51,051 nucleotides of DNA, taken from NCBI RefSeq assembly GCF_011947265.1, contig NZ_JAATHD010000036.1, forward strand, positions 1-51,051, given 5' to 3'. Position 1 is the first letter of the stretch, and each line of letters opens with the position of its first letter. Source of the DNA: Paenibacillus sp. HB172176 (GTDB lineage: Bacteria > Bacillota > Bacilli > Paenibacillales > Paenibacillaceae). The translations under genes and the position numbers were made by a program. The notes under the pieces were generated by a model, which searched no databases, had not been told where the DNA came from, and saw only the letters and a program-made list of their open reading frames with translations. Shown here one piece after another: positions 1-8,067 of the stretch.

Positions 1-529
1 AGTCTTGACGAATTTGAGAACATGGAAACCACATGCCATGCAATAGCAGTTATTTTCATACATTGGGGTGACGGAGCGGCGTCATGAATGTTTTATCGCC
101 AATTAGAATTTGTAAGTTCGGGCTCCGAAAACTTATAAATTTTTATGTGGTAAGAAAAACGCCTGATGGCGTCCTTTGAAAGCAGCGACCTGTTCTAACG
201 GACTTTTTGTCCTCTTAGACGCCGTTTCCCAACACTCGCTTGCTCTAACGGACTTTTTATCCTCTTAGCCAACCAAACGAGCGAAAAAACAACGGGATTA
301 ACCCGCTAAGAGGCGAAAATGTCCGTTAAAAATCTGCGCTGGCTAAAAAGAGCTTCTAAGGGTCGAAAAAGTCCGTTACAGTTGCAGGAATTACTCCCAA
401 ACCCCATACTTTCGGCCTTTCAGAGTCGGCGACCTAAAGCTTTGCAGTTCAAAGCAGCCTCGTACGCACATTACGATTTTATTTGTCATTTCCTATGACC
501 CGAAATCTTATAAATTCTATAATTACAAC
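1..529. other. Gene-free region at the left edge
   Basis: I see no convincing coding sequence here on either strand. It holds a short hairpin (ACGCC/GGCGT arms at 159-172), the 50-bp-spaced repeats at 194-380 described separately, and AT-rich sequence running up to the rpmA terminator. In B. subtilis spo0B and obg follow rpmA. Here neither lies within the first 570 bases, so the rpmA operon ends at its own terminator. Confidence 0.7.
194..380. repeat. Two direct plus two inverted copies of a ~25 bp palindromic repeat, 50 bp apart
   Basis: Copies 1 and 2 (194-218 and 244-268) read TCTAACGGACTTTTT, then GTCC or ATCC, then TCTTAG. Copies 3 and 4 (306-330 and 356-380) are the same motif on the other strand, CTAAG..CGAAAA.GTCCGTTA. 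Start-to-start distance is exactly 50 bp in each pair, so the block is a large inverted arrangement centred near 287. Each unit has a small internal palindrome, GGAC-N5-GTCC, most perfect in copy 1. A further hairpin (CGGG-ATTAA-CCCG) lies near 293-305. No CRISPR-like spacers or cas genes are present. Function unknown. Confidence 0.85.
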
Positions 530-565
530 AAAAGCCCCGACCTGGCAAAGCAGGCCGGGGCTTTT
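530..565 (-). terminator. Rho-independent terminator after rpmA
   Basis: Long stem AAAAGCCCCG (530-539) against CGGGGCTTTT (556-565), continued inside by CCTG/CAGG around the loop gcaaag. Read on the minus strand, the stem ends in GCTTTT a few bases after the rpmA stop. The A/T flanks are symmetrical, so it could work in both directions. Confidence 0.9.
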
Positions 566-571
566 CACGTT

Positions 572-883
572 TTAAGCTTCCACTGCTGCTGCTACCGGAG
601 CCAGATCAACAGGGTATACGCTCACTTTCTTGCGATCGCGGCCGAAGCGCTCGAACTTCACGACACCGTCCACTTTAGCGTAAAGCGTATCGTCTTTGCC
701 AATGCCAACATTCGTTCCAGGATGAATCTTTGTACCGCGTTGGCGATACAGGATGCTTCCGCCGGATACGGTTTGACCGTCCGCGCGTTTGGCGCCAAGG
801 CGCTTCGAGCGGGAGTCGCGTCCGTTCTTCGTGGAACCAACACCCTTCTTGGATGCGAATAGCTGCAGATTCAATTTCAACAT
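572..883 (-). CDS. rpmA: 50S ribosomal protein L27
   Basis: Large-subunit ribosomal protein bL27, located near the peptidyl-transferase centre. The 103-residue product has the conserved GGSILYRQRGTKIHPG segment. It carries the Firmicutes-type N-terminal extension MLKLNLQLF-ASKKG, which in Staphylococcus aureus is removed between F9 and A10 by the Prp protease to expose the functional N-terminus. The gene for that protease lies immediately upstream. A strong Shine-Dalgarno sequence (AGGAGGGG) precedes the ATG. It is the last gene of the rplU-prp-rpmA operon and is closed by the 530-565 hairpin. Confidence 0.98.
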   Translation of the reverse strand: MLKLNLQLFASKKGVGSTKNGRDSRSKRLGAKRADGQTVSGGSILYRQRGTKIHPGTNVGIGKDDTLYAKVDGVVKFERFGRDRKKVSVYPVDLAPVAAAVEA

Positions 884-922
884 GGTGTACCCCTCCTTCT
901 TGTAGATATCTTCATTGGAGCA

Positions 923-1258
923 TTATTCGTTATAGTGCTCACGCAAGCTCACATGCTTGCCGTATGATTTCGCAATAGTGTCCAGCATCACGATCATCGA
1001 TTCGAGCAGCAGTTGCACTCTCTCATCCGTATCCGCCTGAGCCGAAAGCGGAATGCTCGAGGACAGCCAGCCGTTCTTCATCTCCGCCGGAAGCCTGACG
1101 CCCGTCAATTGTTCAATGGAATTAACCGTGCCGACCGATACGGCCGATACGCCGGCGCAGACAATATCTTTGCCGGGCTTCGCGTATTTGGCATGTCCTT
1201 CGACAGCGAATGACGCGACGCGTTTGTCAGCACCCCGCACAATCGTAATCGTAATCAT
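923..1258 (-). CDS. prp: Ribosomal-processing cysteine protease Prp (YsxB family)
   Basis: Processes the N-terminal extension of L27. The 111-residue protein keeps the catalytic pair of the family: His22 in EGHAKYA and Cys34 in DIVCAGVSAVS. The size is normal for the family. It lies between rplU and rpmA, the classic Firmicutes order, with 12 bp to rplU and 39 bp to rpmA, which fits co-transcription with its substrate. Protease function comes from the S. aureus homologue. The residues are seen directly here. Confidence 0.95.
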   Translation of the reverse strand: MITITIVRGADKRVASFAVEGHAKYAKPGKDIVCAGVSAVSVGTVNSIEQLTGVRLPAEMKNGWLSSSIPLSAQADTDERVQLLLESMIVMLDTIAKSYGKHVSLREHYNE

Positions 1259-1270
1259 GGAAATCCGCTC

Positions 1271-1582
1271 TTACGCTTGGATTTTCTCGATTGTTACTTT
1301 TGTGTAAGGCTGACGATGACCTTGCTTGCGACGGTAGTTCTTTTTCGCTTTGTATTTGTAGACGATGATCTTCTGACCTTTGCCGTGTTTTTCGACTTTG
1401 CCAGTTACAGTCGCTCCAGCTACCAGCGGAGTTCCGGATACGAAGCCGTCGTTGCCGGTTACGGCCAGGACACGGTCGAAAGTTACGCTTTCGCCTTCGC
1501 CGCCGTCCAGCTTCTCGATGTAGATTACATCGCCTTCCTGAACCTTGTATTGCTTGCCGCCTGTTTCAATAATTGCGTACAT
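1271..1582 (-). CDS. rplU: 50S ribosomal protein L21
   Basis: Primary large-subunit protein bL21 (103 residues) with MYAIIETGGKQYKV at the start and the basic C-terminal stretch KAKKNYRRKQGHRQPYT that contacts 23S rRNA. The ATG follows an excellent Shine-Dalgarno sequence (AAGGAGGTG, nine bases upstream). It is the first gene of rplU-prp-rpmA. The upstream sequence resembles the L21 leader RNA, which suggests feedback control. Confidence 0.98.
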   Translation of the reverse strand: MYAIIETGGKQYKVQEGDVIYIEKLDGGEGESVTFDRVLAVTGNDGFVSGTPLVAGATVTGKVEKHGKGQKIIVYKYKAKKNYRRKQGHRQPYTKVTIEKIQA

Positions 1583-1587
1583 GTGGT

Positions 1588-1690
1588 TGCACCTCCTTGT
1601 TTTCGAAGACTCGCCTAATAGAGGTGGCTGCTGCGCATGATGCCAGCCGCACTTAAACCTTATCGGAGCGGTACCCGTACGTCACTAATC
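1588..1690 (-). ncRNA. Probable L21 leader (ribosomal protein autoregulatory 5' UTR)
   Basis: The minus strand just upstream of rplU folds into a stem GGCTG/CAGCC (in GCGGCTGGCATCATGCGCAG then CAGCCACC). It is preceded by GGTTTAAGTG and followed by TATTAGGCGAGTC and the rplU Shine-Dalgarno. Position and these sequence blocks resemble the L21 leader family known upstream of rplU in low-GC Gram-positives. The assignment rests on position and motif resemblance. I could not run a covariance model, and the ends are approximate. Confidence 0.55.
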
Positions 1691-1699
1691 TTATAGGTT

Positions 1700-1866
1700 G
1701 TTCAAAAAGCCCACTTTTGATCACGAAGTATACCAAGAAGCCTATTCGACATCGAATCTTGCATTCAGCCGAAACTTCCGTTGCTCACGTAGTATTCACT
1801 ACGCTCCGCTACTCATTTTCTAGCTTCATACAACCTTCTCGGTGCTGAAAACTGATCTTTTTGAAC
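1700..1866 (+). repeat. MITE-like palindromic repeat, copy 1 (167 bp)
   Basis: The element is bounded by the perfect terminal inverted repeats GTTCAAAAAG and CTTTTTGAAC. The core contains TTCCGTTGCTCACGTAG, then TATTC, then ACTACGCTCCGCTAC, which makes a central hairpin. A clearly related copy in the opposite orientation lies at 9530-9695. It has no ORF and no obvious target-site duplication. It sits between rng and the L21 leader, so it probably separates rplU from any promoter further upstream. Non-autonomous mobile element or REP-like family member; mechanism unknown. Confidence 0.8.
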
Positions 1867-1901
1867 ACATATTATAAAACATTAGAAACATACACCCGAG
1901 T

Positions 1902-1930
1902 AGTTTACCATAATCATTCGCCTAATACAA
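1902..1930 (-). promoter_or_regulatory. Candidate SigA promoter upstream of the MITE and rplU
   Basis: On the minus strand, TTGTAT (1925-1930) lies 17 bp from TAAACT (1902-1907). The match to consensus is only moderate. If this is the rplU promoter, transcripts pass through the whole 1700-1866 repeat before the L21 leader. Confidence 0.3.
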
Positions 1931-1973
1931 CCATCCCAAACAAATTTTCGTTTTGGGAATCTACTTCTATTTG

Positions 1974-3215
1974 CTAAGGCTTGGGCTGCTTGCCGGTGCC
2001 ACCGCAGGTACGGCAATCCTCTCCAAGCTGCTTGATGGCGTTCTCCCGCATCTTCTTGCGGGTCAGCTCCATCAGTCCGAGTCTCGTCCATCCGACAATC
2101 GTGCATTTCGTGCCATCCTTGCTCGCTTCCTCCGTCATGAGAGACAGAATCCTCTGCCGGCTCTCCTCTTGCTCCATATCGATAAAATCAATGATGACCA
2201 TGCCGCCGACATCGCGCAAACGCAGCAGTCTGGAGATCAGCTCCGCCGCTTCCCTGTTCGTCTGGTAGACGGTATCCTCCAAATGATGAGTGCCTGTAAA
2301 TCTTCCCGTATTCACATCGACAACCGTCAGCGCTTCTGTCTCCTCCCAGACGAGATAACCTCCGCTTGCCATGGGAACCCGTCTGGAGAAGGCAACCTCA
2401 AGCTGCTCGGATACATGAAAGTGATGAAAGAGGTCCATTCCGCTTTCCGCTTGATACAGATGCAGTCTCTGGGACAGCGCCGGCGCCATCTCCCTGAGCA
2501 GCTCTTTCATTTCTTGAAAGCTGATCTTATGATCGATCCACACCTCATCGACGGCATCAGTCATGGAATCGCGTATGATGCGATGCAGCAATCTCGCCTC
2601 GCTGTGAATGAGCTCCGGCGCCCCGGCGGTTCCGCCGCGCTCGAGTATGGAATACCAGAGCGCTCTAAGCTTCTTCGCATCCTGGCCAAGCGCTTCCTCA
2701 TTCTCGCCCTCGGCCGCCGTGCGCAGAATGATGCCTTCCTCCCCGCTTCGAGCTCCCTCGCCGAACAGGCGAAGTCTCTCCCTCTCGGCTTCCGCGGCAA
2801 TCTTCTTTGAGACGCCGACATAACCGGCAAGCGGCATATAAACAAGATAACGACCCGGCAGGTTGTAATGCGTCGTCACTCTCGCTCCCTTGCCGCCCAG
2901 CGGATCCTTCACCACCTGCACAAGCAGCTCCTGTCCCGGCTTCGCCACATCCTGAATCGCAGGTTTCTCGCGAGGCTGCTTGTCCGTATGGGGATGCAGC
3001 AGATCATCGATATACAAGAAAGCGTTTCTGCCAAGACCGATATCGACGAAAGCCGCCCCCATCCCCGGGAGCACGTTTACGATTTTTCCTTTATAGATAT
3101 TTCCGACAAGGCTTCCTCCGCTTGATTTTTCCATGAAAAAATCAATGAGCTGTCCCTCATGCAAAACAGCCGTTTGCAGCAAATTCCCTTCCACATGCAC
3201 CAACATTTGCTTCAT
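1974..3215 (-). CDS. rng: Ribonuclease E/G family endoribonuclease
   Basis: Single-strand-specific endoribonuclease of the RNase E/G family, involved in RNA processing and decay in the cytoplasm. The 413-residue protein has an S1-like RNA-binding segment (about 35-125) and the catalytic core. The metal-binding residues of RNase E are present as D300 and N302 (VVDVNTGRF) and D343 (IIDFIDM), and the zinc-link motif as C401-R-T-C404. It is the length of a core-only enzyme, without the long C-terminal scaffold of E. coli RNase E. GGAGGCG precedes the ATG. B. subtilis lacks this gene. Here it follows spoIVFB by 41 bp and may be co-transcribed with it. Confidence 0.93.
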   Translation of the reverse strand: MKQMLVHVEGNLLQTAVLHEGQLIDFFMEKSSGGSLVGNIYKGKIVNVLPGMGAAFVDIGLGRNAFLYIDDLLHPHTDKQPREKPAIQDVAKPGQELLVQVVKDPLGGKGARVTTHYNLPGRYLVYMPLAGYVGVSKKIAAEAERERLRLFGEGARSGEEGIILRTAAEGENEEALGQDAKKLRALWYSILERGGTAGAPELIHSEARLLHRIIRDSMTDAVDEVWIDHKISFQEMKELLREMAPALSQRLHLYQAESGMDLFHHFHVSEQLEVAFSRRVPMASGGYLVWEETEALTVVDVNTGRFTGTHHLEDTVYQTNREAAELISRLLRLRDVGGMVIIDFIDMEQEESRQRILSLMTEEASKDGTKCTIVGWTRLGLMELTRKKMRENAIKQLGEDCRTCGGTGKQPKP

Positions 3216-3256
3216 AACCCGAATTCGCCTCCAATCGCCGCCGACTTTTCTCTAGT

Positions 3257-4138
3257 TTAACTGAAAAGCTCGTGAACTGCACGATTTGGATTCGAGCCGG
3301 ACAAGCAGCCTTCGACGATTCTCTGCTCGGGAAGCATCCGAAGCTCTTGCCGGGCATGCTCCAGCATGTAGACGAGATAGACCTTCTCCCGCTTGAACAT
3401 GCGCGCGACGGACAGAATCGACTGCTTGCCGCTGACGATTAGCGGCGTTACCCCCTTGCCTCGATCAATGACCAGCTCCGCCGACCGTTCGCGATGCATG
3501 AGAAACCGATAAAACAAATAAGGAATATGACGCCGATAGGTCCAGTTCGTCATGAACAGGAAGCTCGCAACGATCAATACATTCAATTGCAAGCCATGCG
3601 CCTGAAGAAAAAGCGGAACAATCGCCGTCGCCAGCATTGCCGCGCTGAACAGGAGGCTAAGCCTTGCCGTCCATACGAGCGTTCTGTAATAGTTGAGCAG
3701 TATGCTCAGCAGGGCTTGCAGCAGCTTGCCGCCGTCAAGCGGATAAATCGGGAGCAGATTGAACAAAGCCAGCATCACATTCGCTTCAATGATATATTCC
3801 GCCCATGCGGCGTCCCACAGCCCTCCGGCTCCGCACCCCCACGCAGCCAGCGCCATCCATCCGTTCTGAAGCGGACCGGCAATCGCGACGATCGCTTCTT
3901 CCTTCGCCGATATCCCGCCCGCATCCTCTACTTCCGCTACTCCGCCGAAGGGCAGAAGTTTAACCTCAAGCACTTTCCAGCGGAAGGCTCTGGCCGCGAG
4001 CACATGTCCCAATTCATGCACAACGACGATAACGAACAGCGTCAGAAGCTCCGGGAAGTAGCCGGTCAATAGGGAAGCCAGCATAACCATGATAAACAAG
4101 GGATGCACAGACCATGCAATGCCGCGCCACTTAATCAA
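3257..4138 (-). CDS. spoIVFB: Site-2 protease family stage IV sporulation protein SpoIVFB
   Basis: Intramembrane zinc metalloprotease (peptidase M50). In B. subtilis SpoIVFB cleaves pro-SigK in the mother cell. The 293-residue multi-pass protein has H41-E-L-G-H45 in a membrane segment and the third metal ligand D135 in NLLPIYPLDGG. The C-terminal part after about residue 200 resembles the cytosolic CBS-like region. The start is a TTG that overlaps the spoIVFA stop by 8 bp, and the next in-frame ATG would remove part of the first membrane helix, so TTG is preferred. The overlap suggests translational coupling to spoIVFA. Confidence 0.92.
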   Translation of the reverse strand: MIKWRGIAWSVHPLFIMVMLASLLTGYFPELLTLFVIVVVHELGHVLAARAFRWKVLEVKLLPFGGVAEVEDAGGISAKEEAIVAIAGPLQNGWMALAAWGCGAGGLWDAAWAEYIIEANVMLALFNLLPIYPLDGGKLLQALLSILLNYYRTLVWTARLSLLFSAAMLATAIVPLFLQAHGLQLNVLIVASFLFMTNWTYRRHIPYLFYRFLMHRERSAELVIDRGKGVTPLIVSGKQSILSVARMFKREKVYLVYMLEHARQELRMLPEQRIVEGCLSGSNPNRAVHELFS

Positions 4139-5120
4139 ACGGAATCACGTCCACCGGGTCCATATACTGATCATCTTGCTTCACCGCAAAATAAAGCACC
4201 GGAACGCCGCTCTCGTTCGCTTCCTGCAGCTTTCCGATTTCGTCGCCGGCTTCGACCCAGTCATTCACGTGAACCTTGGCTTCGCCAAGCTTGCCATAGA
4301 CGGTTACCCGATTGTTTGCATGCTGAATAATGACCGTATCCTGCTCCTTCGATACTTGAATGACTCTGCCCGTTTCCGCTGCGGACACCGCTGCCCCCGG
4401 CTCTCCTGCCAGCTCGATTCCGTTCAGCAGCTCCGCAAAGGTTCGAAGGAGCGAGCCGTTCCGAAGCGGCGTCACGATTGTCTGCTTGACCTGTCCGTCC
4501 ACCAAGGCTGCGTCTCTCCGGTCATTCTGGAAGATGGGAATGAAGGACGGAGCTCCCGAAAACAGCTGCTCGTACCATGCCGCGGCGGCTTCGAAATCGA
4601 ATTCATCCTTCATTGCTTGGTGGATGATGCCTTGTCCTTTCGTTGCCCACTCCTCATCGCCGCGGAAAATGCCCCATATTGCCGCGAACAGAATCAAAGC
4701 GATGAGGAACTTCCACTTCAATTCTTTGAAGAAAATGCGCATGCCGCTTGACTGTGTCGACCGATTGTCATACTCACCATTATCGGGGTAAGGAGCGCCC
4801 ACATAGCTGCGCGGCGGCTTCTTGCTCCAATCCTCCTTATCCCATGACGCCCATGGATTCGGATTTTTTTTCCAAGCCAGCTCGGGATCGATCTGCAGCT
4901 CATGCTGCGCGGATAGAAAATCGTCTTCCCGGCGCTCGGAGCCGCCTTGTGCCGAAGATGTATCCGGCTGCCGTTGATTCAACTTCGTTCTCTCCGTTTT
5001 CGCCGAATCATCTATTTCCCGTATTCTTCCCGGACTCGCACCGCCGGAATCATGGTATCGCTCGACGATCGTTCGAATTTTGGCCTGTCTGCGCTCCTTC
5101 ACATCATCCCGCAAGCCCAT
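4131..5120 (-). CDS. spoIVFA: SpoIVFA-like M23-fold regulator of SpoIVFB
   Basis: Membrane-anchored partner that holds and inhibits SpoIVFB until the forespore signal arrives (B. subtilis knowledge). The 329-residue product has a long charged cytoplasmic N-terminus, one membrane helix at about 136-152, and a C-terminal LytM/M23-type domain (about 230-329). The usual zinc motifs of active M23 enzymes are altered: YGKL stands where YAHL is expected and LYFAV where LHFEV is expected. The domain is therefore probably not catalytic, as expected for SpoIVFA. It has its own SigE-like promoter (5163-5191) and a strong GGGGAGGCG ribosome-binding site. Confidence 0.9.
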   Translation of the reverse strand: MGLRDDVKERRQAKIRTIVERYHDSGGASPGRIREIDDSAKTERTKLNQRQPDTSSAQGGSERREDDFLSAQHELQIDPELAWKKNPNPWASWDKEDWSKKPPRSYVGAPYPDNGEYDNRSTQSSGMRIFFKELKWKFLIALILFAAIWGIFRGDEEWATKGQGIIHQAMKDEFDFEAAAAWYEQLFSGAPSFIPIFQNDRRDAALVDGQVKQTIVTPLRNGSLLRTFAELLNGIELAGEPGAAVSAAETGRVIQVSKEQDTVIIQHANNRVTVYGKLGEAKVHVNDWVEAGDEIGKLQEANESGVPVLYFAVKQDDQYMDPVDVIPFD

Positions 5121-5162
5121 ATTTACGCCTCCCCGCCCTCTTTGAACACTATCTTCTTTACA

Positions 5163-5191
5163 TTTGTATGAACGGGGGCGGACAAGTATGC
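5163..5191 (-). promoter_or_regulatory. SigE-type promoter of spoIVFA-spoIVFB
   Basis: On the minus strand, GCATACTT (5184-5191) lies 13 bp from CATACAAA (5163-5170). This closely matches the mother-cell SigE consensus (-10 CATACAnT with an ATA-rich -35 13-14 bp upstream). It lies about 40 bp before spoIVFA, and the spoIVF operon is SigE-controlled in B. subtilis. Confidence 0.7.
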
Positions 5192-5283
5192 AACAGCAAG
5201 CTGCAAGCTCGCCTCATCCCGAGTCCCATGCTTGCAACATTACGTTAACCTCGGGATTGCGAATGAGACGACACTTGCGCGGA

Positions 5284-5330
5284 GAAAAGACGTTGCCCAA
5301 CAAGATCGACTCTTGCAATCGGCAACGCCT
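5284..5330 (-). terminator. Terminator after rodA
   Basis: Minus-strand hairpin with outer stem CGTTGCC/GGCAACG, inner stem CAAGA/TCTTG around gtcga, and a TCTTTTCTCC tail. It lies about 60 bp past the rodA stop and separates the min/rodA transcript from the SigE-driven spoIVF genes. Confidence 0.75.
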
Positions 5331-5387
5331 GTGCTCTGTTCTCATTCAATTGTTTTCAATTCGCATCCATGTTTTGAATGCTGGCCC

Positions 5388-6539
5388 CTACTCCGCGAGC
5401 TCGTACACCTCTTGATGCGCTTTAATGCTGAATACAAGTCCGATAGAGAGCATGTTCAGAATAAGAGAGGTTCCTCCATAACTGATGAAGGGCAGTGTAA
5501 TGCCTGTTATCGGCATCAGACCGATCATCATTCCGATATTCTGGAATACCTGGAAGACGAACATCGACACAACGCCTATCACAATATAGGAAGCCCTTCG
5601 GTCATAACATTTGAAAGCGATAATAATCATTCTGTAGATAAGCAGGAAGTAAAGCAAGAGCAAAATCGCGGCGCCCTGAAAGCCGAACTCCTCGCCCACG
5701 ACGACGAAGATCGAATCCGAATACGCATAAGGCACGAAGCCGCCGTTTTTCATATCGCCATTAAGATAGCCGTCGCCGCTGAGGCCTCCCGATCCGATCG
5801 CGATTTTGGCATTCTCCGATTGAAGCTTGGCGTCCGCGCTCGCTTCTTCGGGATGAATATACGTATTGATGCGATCGAACCAATGCCCCTTCTTCTGTTC
5901 GATCAGATAGTCTTGAATTTCCGTGCTGAAGGTGTTGAACAGGAACACCGCAAGAAAGATAACGGCCAAGACAGCGGTAAGACCGACCGCCACATGAAGG
6001 TATTTCACATTGCCAATCCATAACATGCCGATGACAATAACGAGAAAGATGATGGCATTGCCGAGATCGGGCTGTATCATGACAAGCATGAACGGCAGGA
6101 AGGAGAAGGCTCCTATCGTAAGAAGATCCTGAGAAAAGTTCAGTCTGTCCCCTTGCCTTCTTCCCATGAGATAAGCAATGCCGATAATAAGAATAATCTT
6201 CATCATTTCGGCAGGCTGAAAGGAAAAATAGCCGCCCGGCAGCTTGAACCAACCCTTGGCGCCGTTGATCTCCGCCCCGAAAAAGTAGACGAGAACAAGA
6301 AGAGCCACTCCAATGCCGTATAAGACATGCCAGCTCTTCAGCACGATGCGATAATCGAACATGACCGCGACTATCGCAAGAAAGAAGCCTAATCCGAAAA
6401 ATAAAACTTGCTTCATATCGTTATTGGCATAGAGAGGGTTATTGGCCGTGGCGCTGTTGATGACAATAACGGAAATGATCATGAGACAGACGAGAATAAG
6501 CAAAATCCCATAATCAAGTTTTTTCAGTTTATTCAGCAC
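5388..6539 (-). CDS. rodA: RodA-type SEDS peptidoglycan glycosyltransferase
   Basis: SEDS-family (FtsW/RodA/SpoVE) membrane glycosyltransferase that polymerises lipid II with a class B PBP during cell elongation. The 383-residue product has about ten membrane segments, the family block SFQPAEMMK, and the extracytoplasmic motif YSDSIFVVVGEEFGF, whose D275 corresponds to the catalytic Asp of SEDS enzymes. It starts with GTG, 7 bp after the minD stop, with AGGA upstream. The position at the end of mreBCD-minCD points to an elongation role. SpoVE or FtsW cannot be excluded by sequence alone. Confidence 0.88.
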   Translation of the reverse strand: MLNKLKKLDYGILLILVCLMIISVIVINSATANNPLYANNDMKQVLFFGLGFFLAIVAVMFDYRIVLKSWHVLYGIGVALLVLVYFFGAEINGAKGWFKLPGGYFSFQPAEMMKIILIIGIAYLMGRRQGDRLNFSQDLLTIGAFSFLPFMLVMIQPDLGNAIIFLVIVIGMLWIGNVKYLHVAVGLTAVLAVIFLAVFLFNTFSTEIQDYLIEQKKGHWFDRINTYIHPEEASADAKLQSENAKIAIGSGGLSGDGYLNGDMKNGGFVPYAYSDSIFVVVGEEFGFQGAAILLLLYFLLIYRMIIIAFKCYDRRASYIVIGVVSMFVFQVFQNIGMMIGLMPITGITLPFISYGGTSLILNMLSIGLVFSIKAHQEVYELAE

Positions 6540-6546
6540 AAAGCAA

Positions 6547-7338
6547 TCATCCTATTCCAAGAAACTTGCGGAAGCGCTTGAAAGCGCCGGATTTCTCGTC
6601 AAGAAGCATAAGCGGAACCATGTCGCCAAGGATGCGCCTTGCAATATTGCGATAGGCCATGGCCGCCCTCGAAGAAGGGTTCATAACCGTGGGCTCTCCG
6701 CTGTTGGCTGCTGCGATTACTTTCTCGTCATCCGGTACAATGCCCAGCAAATCCACGGCCAGCACCTGGCATATCTCATCGATATCAAGCATCTCGCCGT
6801 TCTTCATCATCGAAGGCCGAATACGATTTATAATCAGCTTGGAGGGGATTTTCTCCCCTTCAAGCAAACCGATTACGCGATCCGCATCTCTTACTGCCGC
6901 ATTCTCGGGCGTTGTAATGACGATTGCCCGATCCGCGCCCGCAATTGCGTTGCGGAAACCATGCTCAATGCCCGCCGGACAATCGATTATGACATAATCA
7001 TGCTCCTGCTTGAGTTCTTGAATCATTTTGCGAATTTGATCGGGCTTGACGGCGTCCTTGTCCTTCGTCTGGGCAGCCGGCAGCATATACAGCTCGTCAA
7101 AGCGCTTATCCTTCACGAGAGCTTGATTCAGACGGCAGCGTCCTTCCGCCACATCAACCAAATCATAGATGATACGATTCTCCAGTCCCATGACGACATC
7201 CAGATTGCGAAGACCGATATCCGTATCGACCATGCAAACCTTCTTGCCAAGCAACGCCAGCGCCGTTCCTACATTCGCGGACGTCGTCGTCTTGCCGACC
7301 CCGCCTTTGCCAGAAGTAACAACAATCGCTTCACCCAT
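6547..7338 (-). CDS. minD: Septum site-determining ATPase MinD
   Basis: Membrane-cycling ParA/MinD ATPase that recruits MinC and keeps FtsZ rings away from the wrong sites. The 263-residue protein has the deviant Walker A motif GKGGVGKTT near residues 10-18, VDTDIGLRNLD (switch), and VIIDCPAG (Walker B). The C-terminal amphipathic membrane-targeting helix is GAFKRFRKFLGI. It follows minC with only 3 bp between them. Length and motifs are standard. Confidence 0.97.
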   Translation of the reverse strand: MGEAIVVTSGKGGVGKTTTSANVGTALALLGKKVCMVDTDIGLRNLDVVMGLENRIIYDLVDVAEGRCRLNQALVKDKRFDELYMLPAAQTKDKDAVKPDQIRKMIQELKQEHDYVIIDCPAGIEHGFRNAIAGADRAIVITTPENAAVRDADRVIGLLEGEKIPSKLIINRIRPSMMKNGEMLDIDEICQVLAVDLLGIVPDDEKVIAAANSGEPTVMNPSSRAAMAYRNIARRILGDMVPLMLLDEKSGAFKRFRKFLGIG

Positions 7339-7341
7339 GCT

Positions 7342-8001
7342 CTACACTCCCTTTAAAAGTATTGGATTATTGCGGAAACGATGCAGGTGAGAAAGCTTGT
7401 CAATCTGCATCTCCTCTTCTATTAAATAAGCGAATTCCATTGCTGAATCCTGTGAAAGCCATTCATTCGGAGGCCTGCTGACAATATCCGCAATGCGCAA
7501 TTGCGTCGGCCTCATCAGCGAGGTCGCAATAATCGCATCCTTCCTTCCGTTCATCCCGGCATGCGCCATGCCTCTGAGCGCCCCCAGCACGTAAATGTCG
7601 CCGGTGCAAAGAATCGATCCCCCGGGATTGACATCTCCAATCAGGAACAAATCCCCGTCATGCTCCAGGGTTTGACCTGAACGGACTATGGAAGTAAGCA
7701 TCTGAAGCTTGCTTGGAACGCTGTTCATTGCCGGAGCAACATCCGATTCAATCGAGCTGATCATCAGATTGCCCTGGGCCCGAATAATCGCGGACAGCTT
7801 TTCCTTCTGCTCCTCCGTTATTAATCGTGATCCCAGCTTGACTGAGATATGAACAAGCGGTCCCGTCAGCAGCTGTTGATGCGTCTTCTCCAGTTTATAT
7901 TTCAATTCGTCCAGCAGAGTCTCGAATTTGCATGTATCGTCGAGAAGGAACAGAAGACCTTCCTTTACGCCTTTAATCATTATATATTGCTTCTCGGTCA
8001 C
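7342..8001 (-). CDS. minC: Septum site-determining protein MinC
   Basis: FtsZ polymerisation inhibitor targeted to the membrane by MinD. The 219-residue protein has a variable N-terminal FtsZ-binding domain (about 1-100) and the conserved C-terminal beta-helix, with HDGDLFLIGDVNPGGSI and GDIYVLGALRGMAHAG. The start is GTG, chosen because GGGGAGGG lies just upstream. Confidence 0.96.
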   Translation of the reverse strand: MTEKQYIMIKGVKEGLLFLLDDTCKFETLLDELKYKLEKTHQQLLTGPLVHISVKLGSRLITEEQKEKLSAIIRAQGNLMISSIESDVAPAMNSVPSKLQMLTSIVRSGQTLEHDGDLFLIGDVNPGGSILCTGDIYVLGALRGMAHAGMNGRKDAIIATSLMRPTQLRIADIVSRPPNEWLSQDSAMEFAYLIEEEMQIDKLSHLHRFRNNPILLKGV

Positions 8002-8067
8002 GGCCGTCCCTCCCCAACCTATTCAATTCTTCTTGAATGGAACAAAATCCTGCTTGTACCATTCAAA

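Noticed and set aside
194..380. CRISPR array
   Set aside because: Only four units, two of them inverted, with internal palindromes and no cas genes nearby.
4131..5120. Active M23 endopeptidase
   Set aside because: The zinc-binding motif positions are substituted (YGKL, LYFAV), and gene order identifies it as SpoIVFA.
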